Shown one piece after another: positions 7,901 to 16,056 of a stretch of DNA of 64,000 bases (its first letter is position 1; every line of letters starts with the position of its first letter). The translations under genes were made by a program, and so were the position numbers. A model generated the notes under the pieces. It had not been told where the DNA came from, ran no database searches, and saw only the letters and a program-made list of their open reading frames with translations. Origin of the DNA: CAVQCJ01 sp963771835 (GTDB lineage Bacteria > Actinomycetota > Actinomycetes > Prado026); NCBI GenBank assembly GCA_963771835.1, contig CAVYVA010000002.1, positions 1 to 64,000 on the forward strand, read 5' to 3'.

Positions 7901-9359
7901 CGGCGGCAGCGGGCTCGACGACGACGCGGTGGATCTCCTCCTCGGTCATCGGCCCGACCAGCACCGTGGCGGCGCCGATGCGGCCGGTGAAGACCTCCAG
8001 CTCGGCGAGGCGGCCGTAGAAGTCGGCCCGCAGCACCAGCACCAGCCGCGTCCCAGCAGACAGCAGCGCAGCAAGCCGGCGCCCGACCGCCGTACGGTCG
8101 ACTCCACCCGCCAGCGTGAACAGCTCTTCAGCCTGGTCGACCACGAGCAGATCGACCTGCGCCGACTCGATCACCTGCAGCGGGTCCGCGCCCGGCGTGG
8201 TAACCCGGAGCCGCCAGGCCGCGCTGCCCGGGATCGCGCCATGGCGCAGCGCGGGCACCAGCCCGGCGCGCACCAGCGACGACTTGCCGGCGCCAGACGG
8301 GCCGGCCAGCACCAAGAGGTCGTTGTCGACAAGCCGGCCCGCGAGCTCGGCGGTCAGCCGCTCCCGACCGACGAACACGGCCGCGTCGTCCTCGCCGTAC
8401 GCCGACAGGCCGCGATAGGGGCAGCCGCCCACCGAGGCAGCGGCGACCGACAGCCGCTCCGCCGGTGCGTCGGTGGCAAGCGCCAGCAGCGGGTCGGGCA
8501 CGGCTGCGCCGCCCCCCAACGCTCCGGCCGCCAACGGCCCGGCGCCGTCCGGCCTCGACGCAGCCGTGGTGAGCCGGACCACCGGTGCCACCGAAGGGAG
8601 CGGGGCAAGGAGCGACGGGTCCTGGTCGAGCACCCGTACCTCGAGTGCCCGCAACGACGGCGACGGTTCCAGGCCCAGGTCGTCGACCATGCGCTCGCGG
8701 GCCCGCCGGTAGGCGGCCAGCGCGTCCCCCTGTCGACCCGACCGGTACAAAGCCACGACGAGCTGCTCCCAGGAGCGCTCGCGGTACGGCTCGTTCCGGA
8801 CCCGGAGCTCGAGGTCGGCGACGAGCTCGCCGCTCGCACCGAGCGCCAGCGCCGCCTCGGTCCGCGCCTCCCTTCCCAGCGCGCACAGCTCGCCCAGGCG
8901 CAACCGTTCCGACACCGCGAACGCCGCGTCCGGGAACTCCGCGTACGCATCCCCGCGCCACCACGACAGCGCCTGGTCCAGTACCTGCCTCGCTGCGAGC
9001 GGGTCGCCGTCGACCAGGGTGCGACGGCCGGCGTCCAGGTCCCGTTCGAAGCACCACGCGTCGAGGGTGGAGCCGTCCACGTCGAGGCGGTAGCCGCCGG
9101 GGTCGGTGATCAGCGGTGATGGACCGGCGTCACGGCCGAGGTCGTCGCGCAGCCGCACGACGTGGCTCTGCAGTGTCTTGTCGGCCGTCGCGGGTGGCGC
9201 GTCCGACCACAGGTCGTCGATCAAGGTGTCCACGGGAACGGTCCGGCCCACCCGGGCGAGCAGGGCGGCCAGCAGCCGACGGCGGGCCGGTCCACCCAAC
9301 CGAACCGGCGTCCCGTCGTCTTCCGTCACAGTCAGAGTGCCGAGCACCCCGAACCACAC
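4905..9359 (-). CDS. BTAD / STAND NTPase / WD40 giant regulator
   Basis: A 1484-residue SARP/AfsR-type protein. Order of parts: an OmpR-like winged helix (about 1-95, WFGVLGTLTVTEDDGTPV); a bacterial transcriptional activation domain (about 100-245); a STAND NTPase with Walker A GPSGAGKSS at about 350 and a Walker B-like VDLLVVDQAEELF; a single membrane helix at about 715-737 (TAGVAVAALVATAVGAVAL); and WD40 repeats to the end (GSDGTVAMWDAATLRRLG, for example). The GTG at 9359 fits the family's usual N-terminus; an in-frame ATG at 9491 would add 44 atypical residues. The membrane helix puts the beta-propeller on the opposite side from the DNA-binding part. Ligand and target genes are unknown. 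A small membrane protein lies 128 bp upstream on the same strand. Confidence 0.9.
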   Translation of the reverse strand: MWFGVLGTLTVTEDDGTPVRLGGPARRRLLAALLARVGRTVPVDTLIDDLWSDAPPATADKTLQSHVVRLRDDLGRDAGPSPLITDPGGYRLDVDGSTLDAWCFERDLDAGRRTLVDGDPLAARQVLDQALSWWRGDAYAEFPDAAFAVSERLRLGELCALGREARTEAALALGASGELVADLELRVRNEPYRERSWEQLVVALYRSGRQGDALAAYRRARERMVDDLGLEPSPSLRALEVRVLDQDPSLLAPLPSVAPVVRLTTAASRPDGAGPLAAGALGGGAAVPDPLLALATDAPAERLSVAAASVGGCPYRGLSAYGEDDAAVFVGRERLTAELAGRLVDNDLLVLAGPSGAGKSSLVRAGLVPALRHGAIPGSAAWRLRVTTPGADPLQVIESAQVDLLVVDQAEELFTLAGGVDRTAVGRRLAALLSAGTRLVLVLRADFYGRLAELEVFTGRIGAATVLVGPMTEEEIHRVVVEPAAAAGVAVAPGLAETVVADVRGQAGSLPLLSAALERTWHERTGDRLTLEAYHHAGGVRGALESMAEESFAALGAPAQAAARRMLLRMATRSGGVWTRRPVQLPDIVPEGDEAARDALAQLAVARLVTVGAGTAELAHEALLGGWPRLRTWLDERAVVADQLEHLAGSTKAWVHAGRPDADLLRGPRLQAALEWAEQHPDDLSGPEREYVEASRAAVGAELARERRRRRRLTAATAGVAVAALVATAVGAVALHERDNADRAALSADARRLAAQSYTVPDRTTSLLLAAASYRLQDSPDTRGALLSAVQADGGAAFRIQTENRLLWVGAPADGSRLLAFDNSRNVLVFDPASQKLVTAYRLVGDSVGDISPDGSMLAECGQDDGQGVLVADARTGSVVRALDSVATEASTPTCAHFTGNGRFLVVTASASGSGLADRLEVYDTANWAAAPRIFRSGVPIASFATGDDRVVIQRSDESLEVVKASDLHVVAGGRPAGAATCTNDTVYCVVAIDRAGDRVAYVDPTDPQTPEQTAVTALSGPARSGQGLGTSITHLAFSPDGTRLAAAASDGSVLVLTAPAGATVVSQTGNGAIQGLAWAGSGSSASLYTDGLDSQIVSWDLRSVPRTVQAGAAVPPDDQDQALFGHYLVGTRPASGGGQGAEQVYRTDLRTATTTAWPLTVPAGLTIEWVTATPDGARAVLSLGSTGTFARFVVMDLATGAVLLDHPANVPEHDPAVAFVAAPSADGRTIFAGVDQYELQQIDVASGRVQRTLTLTFAGPQAHLQWAIPFEVDPRGGLLVMAYQPRGEAASGGVSGTAPHRSQSLVLVDTASGRTDAQAELGSLPATVLAWSPDDARLAVGTGGGTIAEFDAATLAPLTDRVLAHTGVTLALSYASDGSMLVSSGSDGTVAMWDAATLRRLGAATTLGRVGPAWSWVTPTGDIAGTMPRDVTDAVADTWFTMPGTPRQWLADACTFAGRDLTTTEWARYVGDQPFQPTCPARG

Positions 9360-9487
9360 GCCGCCACGGTAGCCAGCCGTTCTCCCCGGCGGGTTCGGAA
9401 ACGCGAACACGTCGGCGCCGCCGCCAGGACGAGCGGACGAGGGGAGGCCCGCGCCTCGGCGCGGGCCCTCCCTTGGCGTCGTCGGTC

Positions 9488-9868
9488 TCACTGACCGCCT
9501 CGCGACTCGAAGAAGTGTCGCTCCGGGTCCGCGCCGGACCTGGTCGGGGTGGAACCTGTCGGTGCGGACACGACCGGCGTGCCCTGCGCGTCGACGAGGG
9601 CGCGGGCACCGTACAAGTGCCGCTCGGCGTCGGCACCGGTGCGCTGCCCGCCGACCTGGGCCCCGACCACTGTGGCACCGACTGGCGCGGCCTTGGCCGG
9701 GATGGGCGTGCTCCGGTGGGACAGCACGAGGATCGCGGCGATCACCGCGAGGACGATCAGTCCCGCGCCGACCCAGCGCAGCGCGTGCGGTCGCCCGGGC
9801 TGCGAGAGGCGCCCGGTCGGGCCGGTCGTGGGGGTGGTCGTCCGGGTGGGGCTGGTGGTGGTGGCCAT
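9488..9868 (-). CDS. Small membrane protein with two GADxERH repeats
   Basis: A 126-residue unrecognised protein. A Thr/Pro-rich start (TTTSPTRTTTPTTGPTG) is followed by one membrane helix at about 32-50 (WVGAGLIVLAVIAAILVL). The external tail holds the heptad GADAERH and, near the end, GADPERH. The ATG at 9868 follows GAAGGAG. It precedes the BTAD-STAND-WD40 gene on the same strand, so the two could be co-transcribed and might work together at the membrane. That link is inference from position only. Confidence 0.75.
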   Translation of the reverse strand: MATTTSPTRTTTPTTGPTGRLSQPGRPHALRWVGAGLIVLAVIAAILVLSHRSTPIPAKAAPVGATVVGAQVGGQRTGADAERHLYGARALVDAQGTPVVSAPTGSTPTRSGADPERHFFESRGGQ

Positions 9869-10021
9869 GTCGAGCTCCTTCACGAGGGGTTTCGGTGCCC
9901 CGGGCTTGGTGGGGCGGGAACGACCCTCGCTGCTACTGGTGGCTAGCCAGCCGCAGCCCGGTTGAAGCCCGGTTGAAGCAGCCCCCAGCACGTCCGGCCA
10001 GGCGCCTGCGCGGCCTCCGAG

Positions 10022-10344
10022 TCAGCCGATCGCGGCATACAGGCGCCAGCGGTCGGGGAATCCCTTCAGCTCGTGCTCGCCGGCATCCTCGAAGACCAGA
10101 CCGCTGCCGGACGGGAGATCTCTGACAGTGGAGGACATCGGCGCTCGGGAAGGCTGAGCGCGCCCGGCCACTCTGGCGCCGATGTGTACCGCGATGCTCG
10201 CACGCCGCCCTCTGCCATTTGGACCTCGCCCCGGGTGTAGACCCGCCCGAGTCTGCAGCCCCAGCGGACGACAGCCTCAGCGATGGCCTTCGCGCAGCGA
10301 ACTCCGCGCGCCGGGCCGTCGAACGTGGCCACAAGCGGAGCGCG
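10022..10344 (-). pseudogene. Class III adenylate/guanylate cyclase domain remnant
   Basis: Minus-strand sequence matches the C-terminal half of the class III nucleotide cyclase catalytic domain. LVATFDGPARGVRCAKAIAE and then GRVYTRGEVQ are in one frame. ASIAVHIGARVAGRAQPS, GSGLVFEDAGEHELKGFPDR and WRLYAAIG, ending at TGA 10022, are in another. The frame changes near 10165-10180. The first half of the domain, with the metal-binding aspartates, is missing. This is a decayed fragment and not an enzyme; no partner remains nearby. Confidence 0.7.
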
Positions 10345-10680
10345 AGACTGGTCGGCGATTCCGGTCACAGTCTCCCCCGCACTGAAGGCTCGATCGCCGC
10401 GACCTCTGTCGGTGGTGCTCCCTGACGAGTACCCGGGCAGTTTCATCGTGGTTGGAGTGAGCTGGCCTTTGACCGCCCGGATGGGTACGACCGGTGGGGC
10501 CACGGGTCAACGCCTGCCAACGGCTCACGCGCAGGTCAGAGGCGCTCTGGCGATTCGTCGAGCACGCACCAGGCACCGTTGGCGAGTCCGGGCTCTACTA
10601 CGGACCTGCAGCCGCGCACCCCGTCTGACCTGCGCAGACGTCAGGCGGATGCCCCGCCAGTCCACTGAAGTTCCGACGAG

Positions 10681-10713
10681 CGACGAGGACCGGCTCCACC
10701 GCGGTCCTCGTCG
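10681..10713. terminator. Strong hairpin in the aquaporin upstream region
   Basis: A 12-bp perfect stem (CGACGAGGACCG with its inverse) encloses a 9-nt loop and has no U-tract on either side. It could end transcripts from either strand. The rest of 10345-10835 shows no gene that I can support. Confidence 0.5.
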
Positions 10714-10835
10714 CGTCGTCCGGCCCTTCACAACGCCCGGATCCAGGCGGCAGGATCGCAGCCACACCGGCCTCGACGCGGTAGGGCGGTGGTCGCGGTA
10801 GCGCTTCGGCGGTGCCCTTTGTCGGGAGGACAGTG

Positions 10836-11675
10836 ATGGACGGCGCACCGATGCCAGCAGACCAGAGGTCCTTGGGCAGGCTCAAGCATCGCTTCGAGTC
10901 CGAGGCGGAACGTTTCGAGCAGAGCATGGAGGACTTCGCGGACCCGTCACAGGAGTGGCGGCGGCTGTTCTCCGAGCTTCTCGGCACCTTCTTCCTGGTC
11001 CTGGTCGCCGCCGGGGGCGGGATGATGGGGCAGGCGTTCCCGAACACGATCAGCCGGACCGCCGCCGTCGTGGCTCCTGCGCTCATGGTCCTCGGCGTCA
11101 TCTTGTTCATGGGCAAGGTGTCCGGAGCCCACCTCAACCCCGCCGTGACAGTGGCGTTCTGGCTTCGAGGCGACTTCCCGGTGCGGCGGGTGCCGGGGTA
11201 CATCGTGGTGCAGCTCGCCGGTGCCTGCCTGGCAGCCTGGTTCCTGCAGGCCACAGTGCACGTGTCAGCCTCGTTCGGGTCCAACTACCCGGCGTCGGGG
11301 TTCAGCGCGGGCAACGCCTTCGTGATGGAGACGGTCCTGACCTTCGGCTTGGTCAGCGTCATCCTCGGAACGGCATCCGGTGCGCAGAACCTTGGCGTCA
11401 TCGGTGCCATCGGTGTCGGTGGTTACATCGCGCTCGCGGGCCTGTGGGGCAGCCCTATCTCGGGTGCCTCCATGAACCCTGCCCGCACCTTCGGGCCGGA
11501 CGCGATCAGTGCCGACTTCGGCTCGTACTGGGTGTATGTGGCCGGGCCCCTGGTCGGCGCAGTCATCGCCGTGGGTGTCGCCTTCGTCCTGCGAGGGCGT
11601 GGCGGTGGGCTGGCCGGCTCCGGGGCGGCCCAAGGTGCCTTGGACACAGAGGTGCAGCGGCCTGACCAACGTTAG
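10836..11675 (+). CDS. MIP family channel (aquaporin/glycerol facilitator)
   Basis: A 279-residue integral membrane channel for water or small neutral solutes. It has six hydrophobic segments and both NPA boxes, GAHLNPAVTVAF and GASMNPARTFGPD. A soluble N-terminal extension of about 45 residues (LKHRFESEAERFEQSMEDF) is acidic and likely helical. The ATG at 10836 follows GGGAGGA. The second NPA is followed by Arg, as in all family members. I cannot tell water from glycerol selectivity by eye. Confidence 0.9.
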   Translation: MDGAPMPADQRSLGRLKHRFESEAERFEQSMEDFADPSQEWRRLFSELLGTFFLVLVAAGGGMMGQAFPNTISRTAAVVAPALMVLGVILFMGKVSGAHLNPAVTVAFWLRGDFPVRRVPGYIVVQLAGACLAAWFLQATVHVSASFGSNYPASGFSAGNAFVMETVLTFGLVSVILGTASGAQNLGVIGAIGVGGYIALAGLWGSPISGASMNPARTFGPDAISADFGSYWVYVAGPLVGAVIAVGVAFVLRGRGGGLAGSGAAQGALDTEVQRPDQR

Positions 11676-11696
11676 ATGAACAGGCGGTGGTAGCCG

Positions 11697-11843
11697 ATGT
11701 TCTGGTTCGCCATGTTCGCGCTCGTCCTGGTGATCGCCGTCGTGGCCGTGGAGGTATCGGCCGACTGGTACCCCCGACCCGACGGCGGCTCCGGCCGGCA
11801 GTACTGGGACGGCGAGGTCTGGACGGACCAGACGAAGCCCTGA
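11697..11843 (+). CDS. DUF2510 single-helix mini-protein
   Basis: A 48-residue protein: one N-terminal membrane helix (FWFAMFALVLVIAVVAVEV), then a compact DUF2510-like motif (DWYPRPDGGSGRQYWDGEVW, ending TDQTKP). DUF2510 normally appears as a short tryptophan-rich element at the ends of actinobacterial membrane proteins; here it makes up almost the whole gene. AGGCGG lies upstream of the ATG. It starts 21 bp after the aquaporin stop, so co-transcription is likely. Function is unknown. Confidence 0.7.
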   Translation: MFWFAMFALVLVIAVVAVEVSADWYPRPDGGSGRQYWDGEVWTDQTKP

Positions 11844-11908
11844 GCCGCTCGGCCGGGCGCGTGCCGGCGAGGATGCCGGATTTCGTCTCGTCCACCCATC
11901 AGGAGCCT

Positions 11909-11914
11909 TAGGGT
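11909..11914 (+). promoter_or_regulatory. Candidate -10 box, leaderless start of SulP
   Basis: TAGGGT ends 6 nt before the GTG at 11921, and no ribosome-binding site is present. A transcript starting at the GTG itself would be leaderless. Confidence 0.5.
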
Positions 11915-11920
11915 CGCCGG

Positions 11921-13627
11921 GTGGCACTCCCCCTTCCGCTGTCGTTGCGCGGGTACCAGAGGACGTGGCTGACCGGCGACGTGATCGCGGGGCTGACGCT
12001 GGCCGCGGTGGCGATCCCCGAGTGCATGGGCTACACCTCGATCTCGCAGACGCCCCTCGTCACCGGCCTCTACACCATCATCTTCCCGACGCTGATGTTC
12101 GCCCTGATCGGCGCGTCCCGGATGCTGGTCGTGGGCGCCGACTCGGCCACCGCCGCGATCCTGTCCGCCGGGCTCATCGGCGCCGGCATCTCCGGGGCGA
12201 CCCCGAACTCCCCGGAGTGGGTGGCGCTGACCAGCCTGACCGCCCTGGTCTGCGGCGTCATGCTGATCCTGGCGCGGCTGCTGCGGCTGGGGTTCCTCGG
12301 AGACTTCCTGTCCGCCTCGGTGCTGGTCGGCTTCCTCACCGGCGTCGGGATCCAGGTGGCCACCGGGCAGATCCCGAGCATGCTCGGCGTCGCCAAGGGC
12401 ACCGGCAACTGGTTCGAGCAGCAGTGGACGTGGATCAAGGAGATCCCGGACACAAGCTGGGCCACCTTCGCGTTCGCTGTCGGCACGATCGCCGTCATCT
12501 TCATCTGCAAGTTCTGGGCGCCCAAGGTCCCGGGCGCGGTCATCGCCGTCGTCGCCACCATCGTGATCTCCACGCTGACCGACGCAGCCGCGCACGGGGT
12601 GAAGGTCGTCGGCACGGTGCAGGGCGGGTTCCCGCCGATCGGGCTTCCGCCGGGCATGACCTGGTCGGACGTGCTCAAGGTCGTCCCGGTCGCGTTCTCC
12701 TGCTTCGTGATGATCATCGCGCAGAGCGCGGCGACCTCGCGCAGCTTCGCGATGAAGCACGGCCAGCGCGCGGACATCAACCGCGACATCGTCGGTCTCG
12801 CCGGCGCCAACCTCGCCGCCGGTCTCAGCGGCGCGTTCGTCGTGAACGGCAGCCCGACGAAGACGCAGATCCTGGACGAGCAGCGCGGCAAGACCCAGCT
12901 CGCCAACATGACCATGTCTTTGATCGTGCTGCTGTTCGTCATGTTCGCCACCGGGCTGTTGAAGAACATGCCGTCCTCGGTGCTGGCCGCGATCGTGTTC
13001 ACGATCGGCGTCGACCTGATCGACGTGAAGAACCTGCGGCTGATCGCGGCCCGGCGGCGCAGCGAGTTCGTCATCGCCGCGGTCACCGGCGTGACCGTGT
13101 TCGCGGTCGGTGTCGAGCAGGGGATCATCCTCGCGATCGTCCTGTCGATCCTGGAGATCATCCGCCGCCAGTACTCGCCGAAAGACTTCGTCATCGCGGT
13201 GACGGACAAGGGTGAGCCGACGTTCAGCTCCGCGGTCCCTGGGGCGCAGAGCGCACCCGGGCTCATCGTGTTCCGCTACGACGCCGACCTGTTCTACGCG
13301 AACGTCAACCGGTTCGTCGACGACGTGGAAGGGCTCGTCAGCGGTGCCCCGGACCCGGTCCGGTGGCTGGTCCTGGACGCCGGCGCGCTCAACGACGTCG
13401 ACTACTCCGCCAGCGTCGCGCTGTCCGGGCTGGCCGACTTCCTCGAGGCTCACCAGGTGAGGTTCGTCCTGACCCGGGCCGACAGCGGCCTCCTGAGCAC
13501 GCTGCAGCACTACGGACTGATGAAGCGGATCGGTACCGAGAACGTCTACCCGAACCTCGTGGACGCCGTTCGGGCCTTCGCGGCCCTCCCGGCGCCACCG
13601 CCGCAACCGGCGGCACCGCCGACCTAG
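11921..13627 (+). CDS. SulP (SLC26A) family anion transporter with STAS domain
   Basis: A 568-residue membrane transporter for sulfate, bicarbonate or a similar anion. The hydrophobic core (about 1-400) opens with the family signature (GLTLAAVAIPECMGY, about residues 27-41) and includes VNGSPTKTQILDEQRGKTQ. The cytoplasmic STAS domain follows (about 435-560, LIVFRYDADLFYANVNRF and LVLDAGALNDVDYSA). A GTG start with a TAnnnT box 6 nt upstream suggests a leaderless mRNA. The stop codon interlocks with that of the convergent DUF2203 gene in the tetranucleotide CTAG (13624-13627). The substrate cannot be read from sequence; a second SulP gene lies at 55783-57625. Confidence 0.92.
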   Translation: MALPLPLSLRGYQRTWLTGDVIAGLTLAAVAIPECMGYTSISQTPLVTGLYTIIFPTLMFALIGASRMLVVGADSATAAILSAGLIGAGISGATPNSPEWVALTSLTALVCGVMLILARLLRLGFLGDFLSASVLVGFLTGVGIQVATGQIPSMLGVAKGTGNWFEQQWTWIKEIPDTSWATFAFAVGTIAVIFICKFWAPKVPGAVIAVVATIVISTLTDAAAHGVKVVGTVQGGFPPIGLPPGMTWSDVLKVVPVAFSCFVMIIAQSAATSRSFAMKHGQRADINRDIVGLAGANLAAGLSGAFVVNGSPTKTQILDEQRGKTQLANMTMSLIVLLFVMFATGLLKNMPSSVLAAIVFTIGVDLIDVKNLRLIAARRRSEFVIAAVTGVTVFAVGVEQGIILAIVLSILEIIRRQYSPKDFVIAVTDKGEPTFSSAVPGAQSAPGLIVFRYDADLFYANVNRFVDDVEGLVSGAPDPVRWLVLDAGALNDVDYSASVALSGLADFLEAHQVRFVLTRADSGLLSTLQHYGLMKRIGTENVYPNLVDAVRAFAALPAPPPQPAAPPT

Positions 13628-14025
13628 GCCCTGCCGGCCTTGCCGGGCCAGCCGTCGAGCGGTCGGCGGCCGGCGAACCCCAGGTCCAGCCGGTGGTACC
13701 AGGTCAGCTCGTCGTCGCCTTCCAGCCAGCACAGCAGAACCGGGAGCCCGTCCAGCCGGGCCGGGAAGTCCAGCAGCAGCGGCGCGAAACCTTTGACCTC
13801 GACGCCCGACGACCGGATCGTCCCGACCAGCTCCTCCAGCCGGGCCTGCGCACCCTTGAGCTCGGGGACCCCGCCGGCCACGGCGGCCGGCGGGCCGCCG
13901 GCGAGACTCGCGGCGAGCTCGGCGGCGTCGGCCCGGAGCGCGACGAACTCCGCCAGCAGCGGCTGGAGGCGGGCCAGCTCGGCCCTGGCCTGCTCGACGG
14001 TGAAGGCGGCCACGGTGCCGAGCAT
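13624..14025 (-). CDS. DUF2203 family protein
   Basis: A 133-residue conserved protein of unknown function. An N-terminal helical part (FTVEQARAELARLQPLL) is followed by the family C-terminal core (LLLDFPARLDGLPVLLCWLE, then ELTWYHRLDLGFAGRRPLDG). The ATG at 14025 gives the usual N-terminus; the ATG at 14082 would add 19 atypical residues. It is convergent with the SulP gene and their stop codons overlap. Confidence 0.75.
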   Translation of the reverse strand: MLGTVAAFTVEQARAELARLQPLLAEFVALRADAAELAASLAGGPPAAVAGGVPELKGAQARLEELVGTIRSSGVEVKGFAPLLLDFPARLDGLPVLLCWLEGDDELTWYHRLDLGFAGRRPLDGWPGKAGRA

Positions 14026-14209
14026 GGCACCCGACGGGGCGGCCCCGGGTCCGTCCGCAAGGTCGACCGGGCTCCAGGACAACCCGGACGGTCATCTGGC
14101 CGTCACAGATATAGGCAGTCCGTAATCGTGCCGAGATGTCTGATAACGGCATTTGACCGGATCGTGTTCTAACGTTGACTCCCCCGTACCCACAGGTTGG
14201 ACATCGCTC

Positions 14210-15460
14210 GTGGCCCGTAGACCCGCCAGCTCGACCTTCGCCGTCACCGCGCTCGCCGTCGTGACGGCTCTGGTCGTCGCGGGCTGCACGGTCGCCAAGG
14301 CGTCGACCCCGTCGGCCTCCCCGGGCACGTCCACCACCTCCCCGTCGGCAGCACCGGCCGCCTACCAGGTCGCCCTCGACGTCGCCGCCGAGCAGCCCTT
14401 CGACGCCCCCTCCTCGGTCAAGGTGACCGGTGGCCGGCTGACGGCGGTGACGGTGACCCGGCACGGACGCAGCGGCACGCTGACCGGGCACGTCGCCGCC
14501 GACGGATCCGCCTGGTCGTCGGCCGCGCTGCCCGTCGAGGGCGCCAGCTACGACGTCGTCGCCATCGCCGCCGACGCCTCCGGCGCCGTGCACCGGCTCA
14601 CCGGCGCGTTCGCGGTGCAGGTCCGCACCGGCGGGTCGACGGTCAGCTACGACATCACCCCGTCCGGGAGCATGACGGTCGGGGTGTACGCGCCGATCGT
14701 GATCCGTTTCCACTCCAAGGTCACCGACCGCGCCGCCGTCGAGCACGCGCTCGTCGTGCAGTCGAGCAAGCCGGTGGTCGGTGCGTGGCACTGGATCAAC
14801 TCGACCGAGGTGCACTTCCGCCCGCAGGTCGCGTGGCCCACGCACACCAAGATCCGCGTCATCGTCGCGCTGCACAACGTCCGTCTCGGCCGGAATGTGT
14901 GGGGCGCGACGAGCAAGACCCTGAACCTCCAGACGGGCGACGTGCACACCGCCCGCGTCGACGGCAAGAAGCACACGTTCACCGTGTACGTGAACGGCAA
15001 GGTGTGGGCGAAGTGGCCGACCAGCATGGGCCGGCCCGAGTTCGTGACCCGCAGCGGCAACTACATCGTGCTCGAGAAGAAGCCGATGGTCGAGATGACG
15101 TCCTGCAGCGTGCACATCGCCTGCGACCCCAAGGACCCGAACTTCTACGACCTCAAGGTCATGCAGGACGTCCGCCTCACCTGGTCCGGGACGTTCGTGC
15201 ACGCGGCGCCGTGGTCGGTGTCGCACCAGGGCTTCGCCAACGTCTCGCACGGCTGCATCAACCTGAGCACGTCGCGGGCGACGTCGTTCTACGACCTGGT
15301 GACGTACGGCGACCTGGTGACGGTCACGCACACCGCTCGGGACGCCCAGGACCTCATCGACAAGGGCGACCCGGGGATGACCGACTGGAACACGCCCTGG
15401 TCCCAGTGGGTCGCCGGATCCGCGCTCAAGGCGCCGGTCACCACCAGCGCGCTGGCCTGA
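14210..15460 (+). CDS. L,D-transpeptidase (Ig-like plus YkuD), lipoprotein
   Basis: A 416-residue cell-envelope enzyme that would form 3-3 cross-links in peptidoglycan or attach proteins to it. A signal peptide ends in a lipobox (VTALVVAGC, Cys at about residue 25). Two Ig-like/Big-type modules (about 45-245) precede the YkuD domain (about 250-380). The active-site motif is SHGCINLSTSRATSFYDLV, with His and Cys in the usual HGC arrangement. A tail of about 45 residues follows. GTG at 14210 was chosen because the signal peptide begins there; the ATG at 14153 would bury it. This matches mycobacterial Ldt-type architecture. Confidence 0.9.
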   Translation: MARRPASSTFAVTALAVVTALVVAGCTVAKASTPSASPGTSTTSPSAAPAAYQVALDVAAEQPFDAPSSVKVTGGRLTAVTVTRHGRSGTLTGHVAADGSAWSSAALPVEGASYDVVAIAADASGAVHRLTGAFAVQVRTGGSTVSYDITPSGSMTVGVYAPIVIRFHSKVTDRAAVEHALVVQSSKPVVGAWHWINSTEVHFRPQVAWPTHTKIRVIVALHNVRLGRNVWGATSKTLNLQTGDVHTARVDGKKHTFTVYVNGKVWAKWPTSMGRPEFVTRSGNYIVLEKKPMVEMTSCSVHIACDPKDPNFYDLKVMQDVRLTWSGTFVHAAPWSVSHQGFANVSHGCINLSTSRATSFYDLVTYGDLVTVTHTARDAQDLIDKGDPGMTDWNTPWSQWVAGSALKAPVTTSALA

Positions 15461-15496
15461 TCGCGGCCTGCCCCGCGGGCCCGAGGAGGCCTCTGC

Positions 15497-16052
15497 ATGT
15501 CCGACACCGTCGTCGCCCACGGCCCGACCCACTGCCCGACGTGCCAGCAGGTGCTGCCACAGCCCAAGCCGGCGCCGCAGCCGTACACGCGCAGCGAGAA
15601 CTCCGTCATGGCCAGGCTCCGCACCGGCCAGGACAACGTCACCGACGCGATCACCAGCTTCGCCGGGAGCCTGAAGTTCGTCTACCTGCACACCGCGTGG
15701 TTCGGCGTGTGGATCCTGATCAACGCTGGGCTGTTCGGTGCCGCGCTCGTGTTCGACAAGTTCCCGTACGGCTTGCTCACGATGATCGTCAGCCTGGAGG
15801 CGATCTTCCTGTCGACGTTCGTGATGGTCAGCCAGAACCGGCAGGCCGCCAGGGCCGACGTCCGGGCCGAGCTCGACTTCGAGACGAACCTGCGCTCGGA
15901 GATCTGGTCGGTCAGCATCGGCCGCAAGCTCGGGCCTCGACCCGCACGAGGTCGAGCAGCACGTGGCTCGGATCGTGCAGGCCAGCCGGGACGAGATCGC
16001 CGGCCCGGCGGGGGCGAGCGCCCAGGACGCCTTCGACCCGGACACCGCCTAG
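15497..16052 (+). CDS. DUF1003 membrane protein (one-base frameshift near its end)
   Basis: As restored, about 184 residues. The N-terminus has a CPTCQ element. The DUF1003 core carries two membrane helices (TAWFGVWILINAGLF and LLTMIVSLEAIFLSTFVMV) and MVSQNRQAARADVRAELDF. After SIGRKLG the frame breaks: removing one G from GGG at 15932-15934 restores GLDPHEVEQHVARIVQAS and a TAG at 16050-16052, as in relatives. As it stands the frame would run to 16090 with unrelated residues. ATG 15497 follows GAGGAGG at a short distance. Function is unknown. Confidence 0.75.
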
Positions 16053-16056
16053 CGCG

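Noticed and set aside
11672..16045. Minus-strand open frame of 1457 codons
   Set aside because: It runs antisense to SulP, DUF2203, the L,D-transpeptidase and DUF1003, which have clear family motifs. Long stop-free antisense frames are expected at this G+C.
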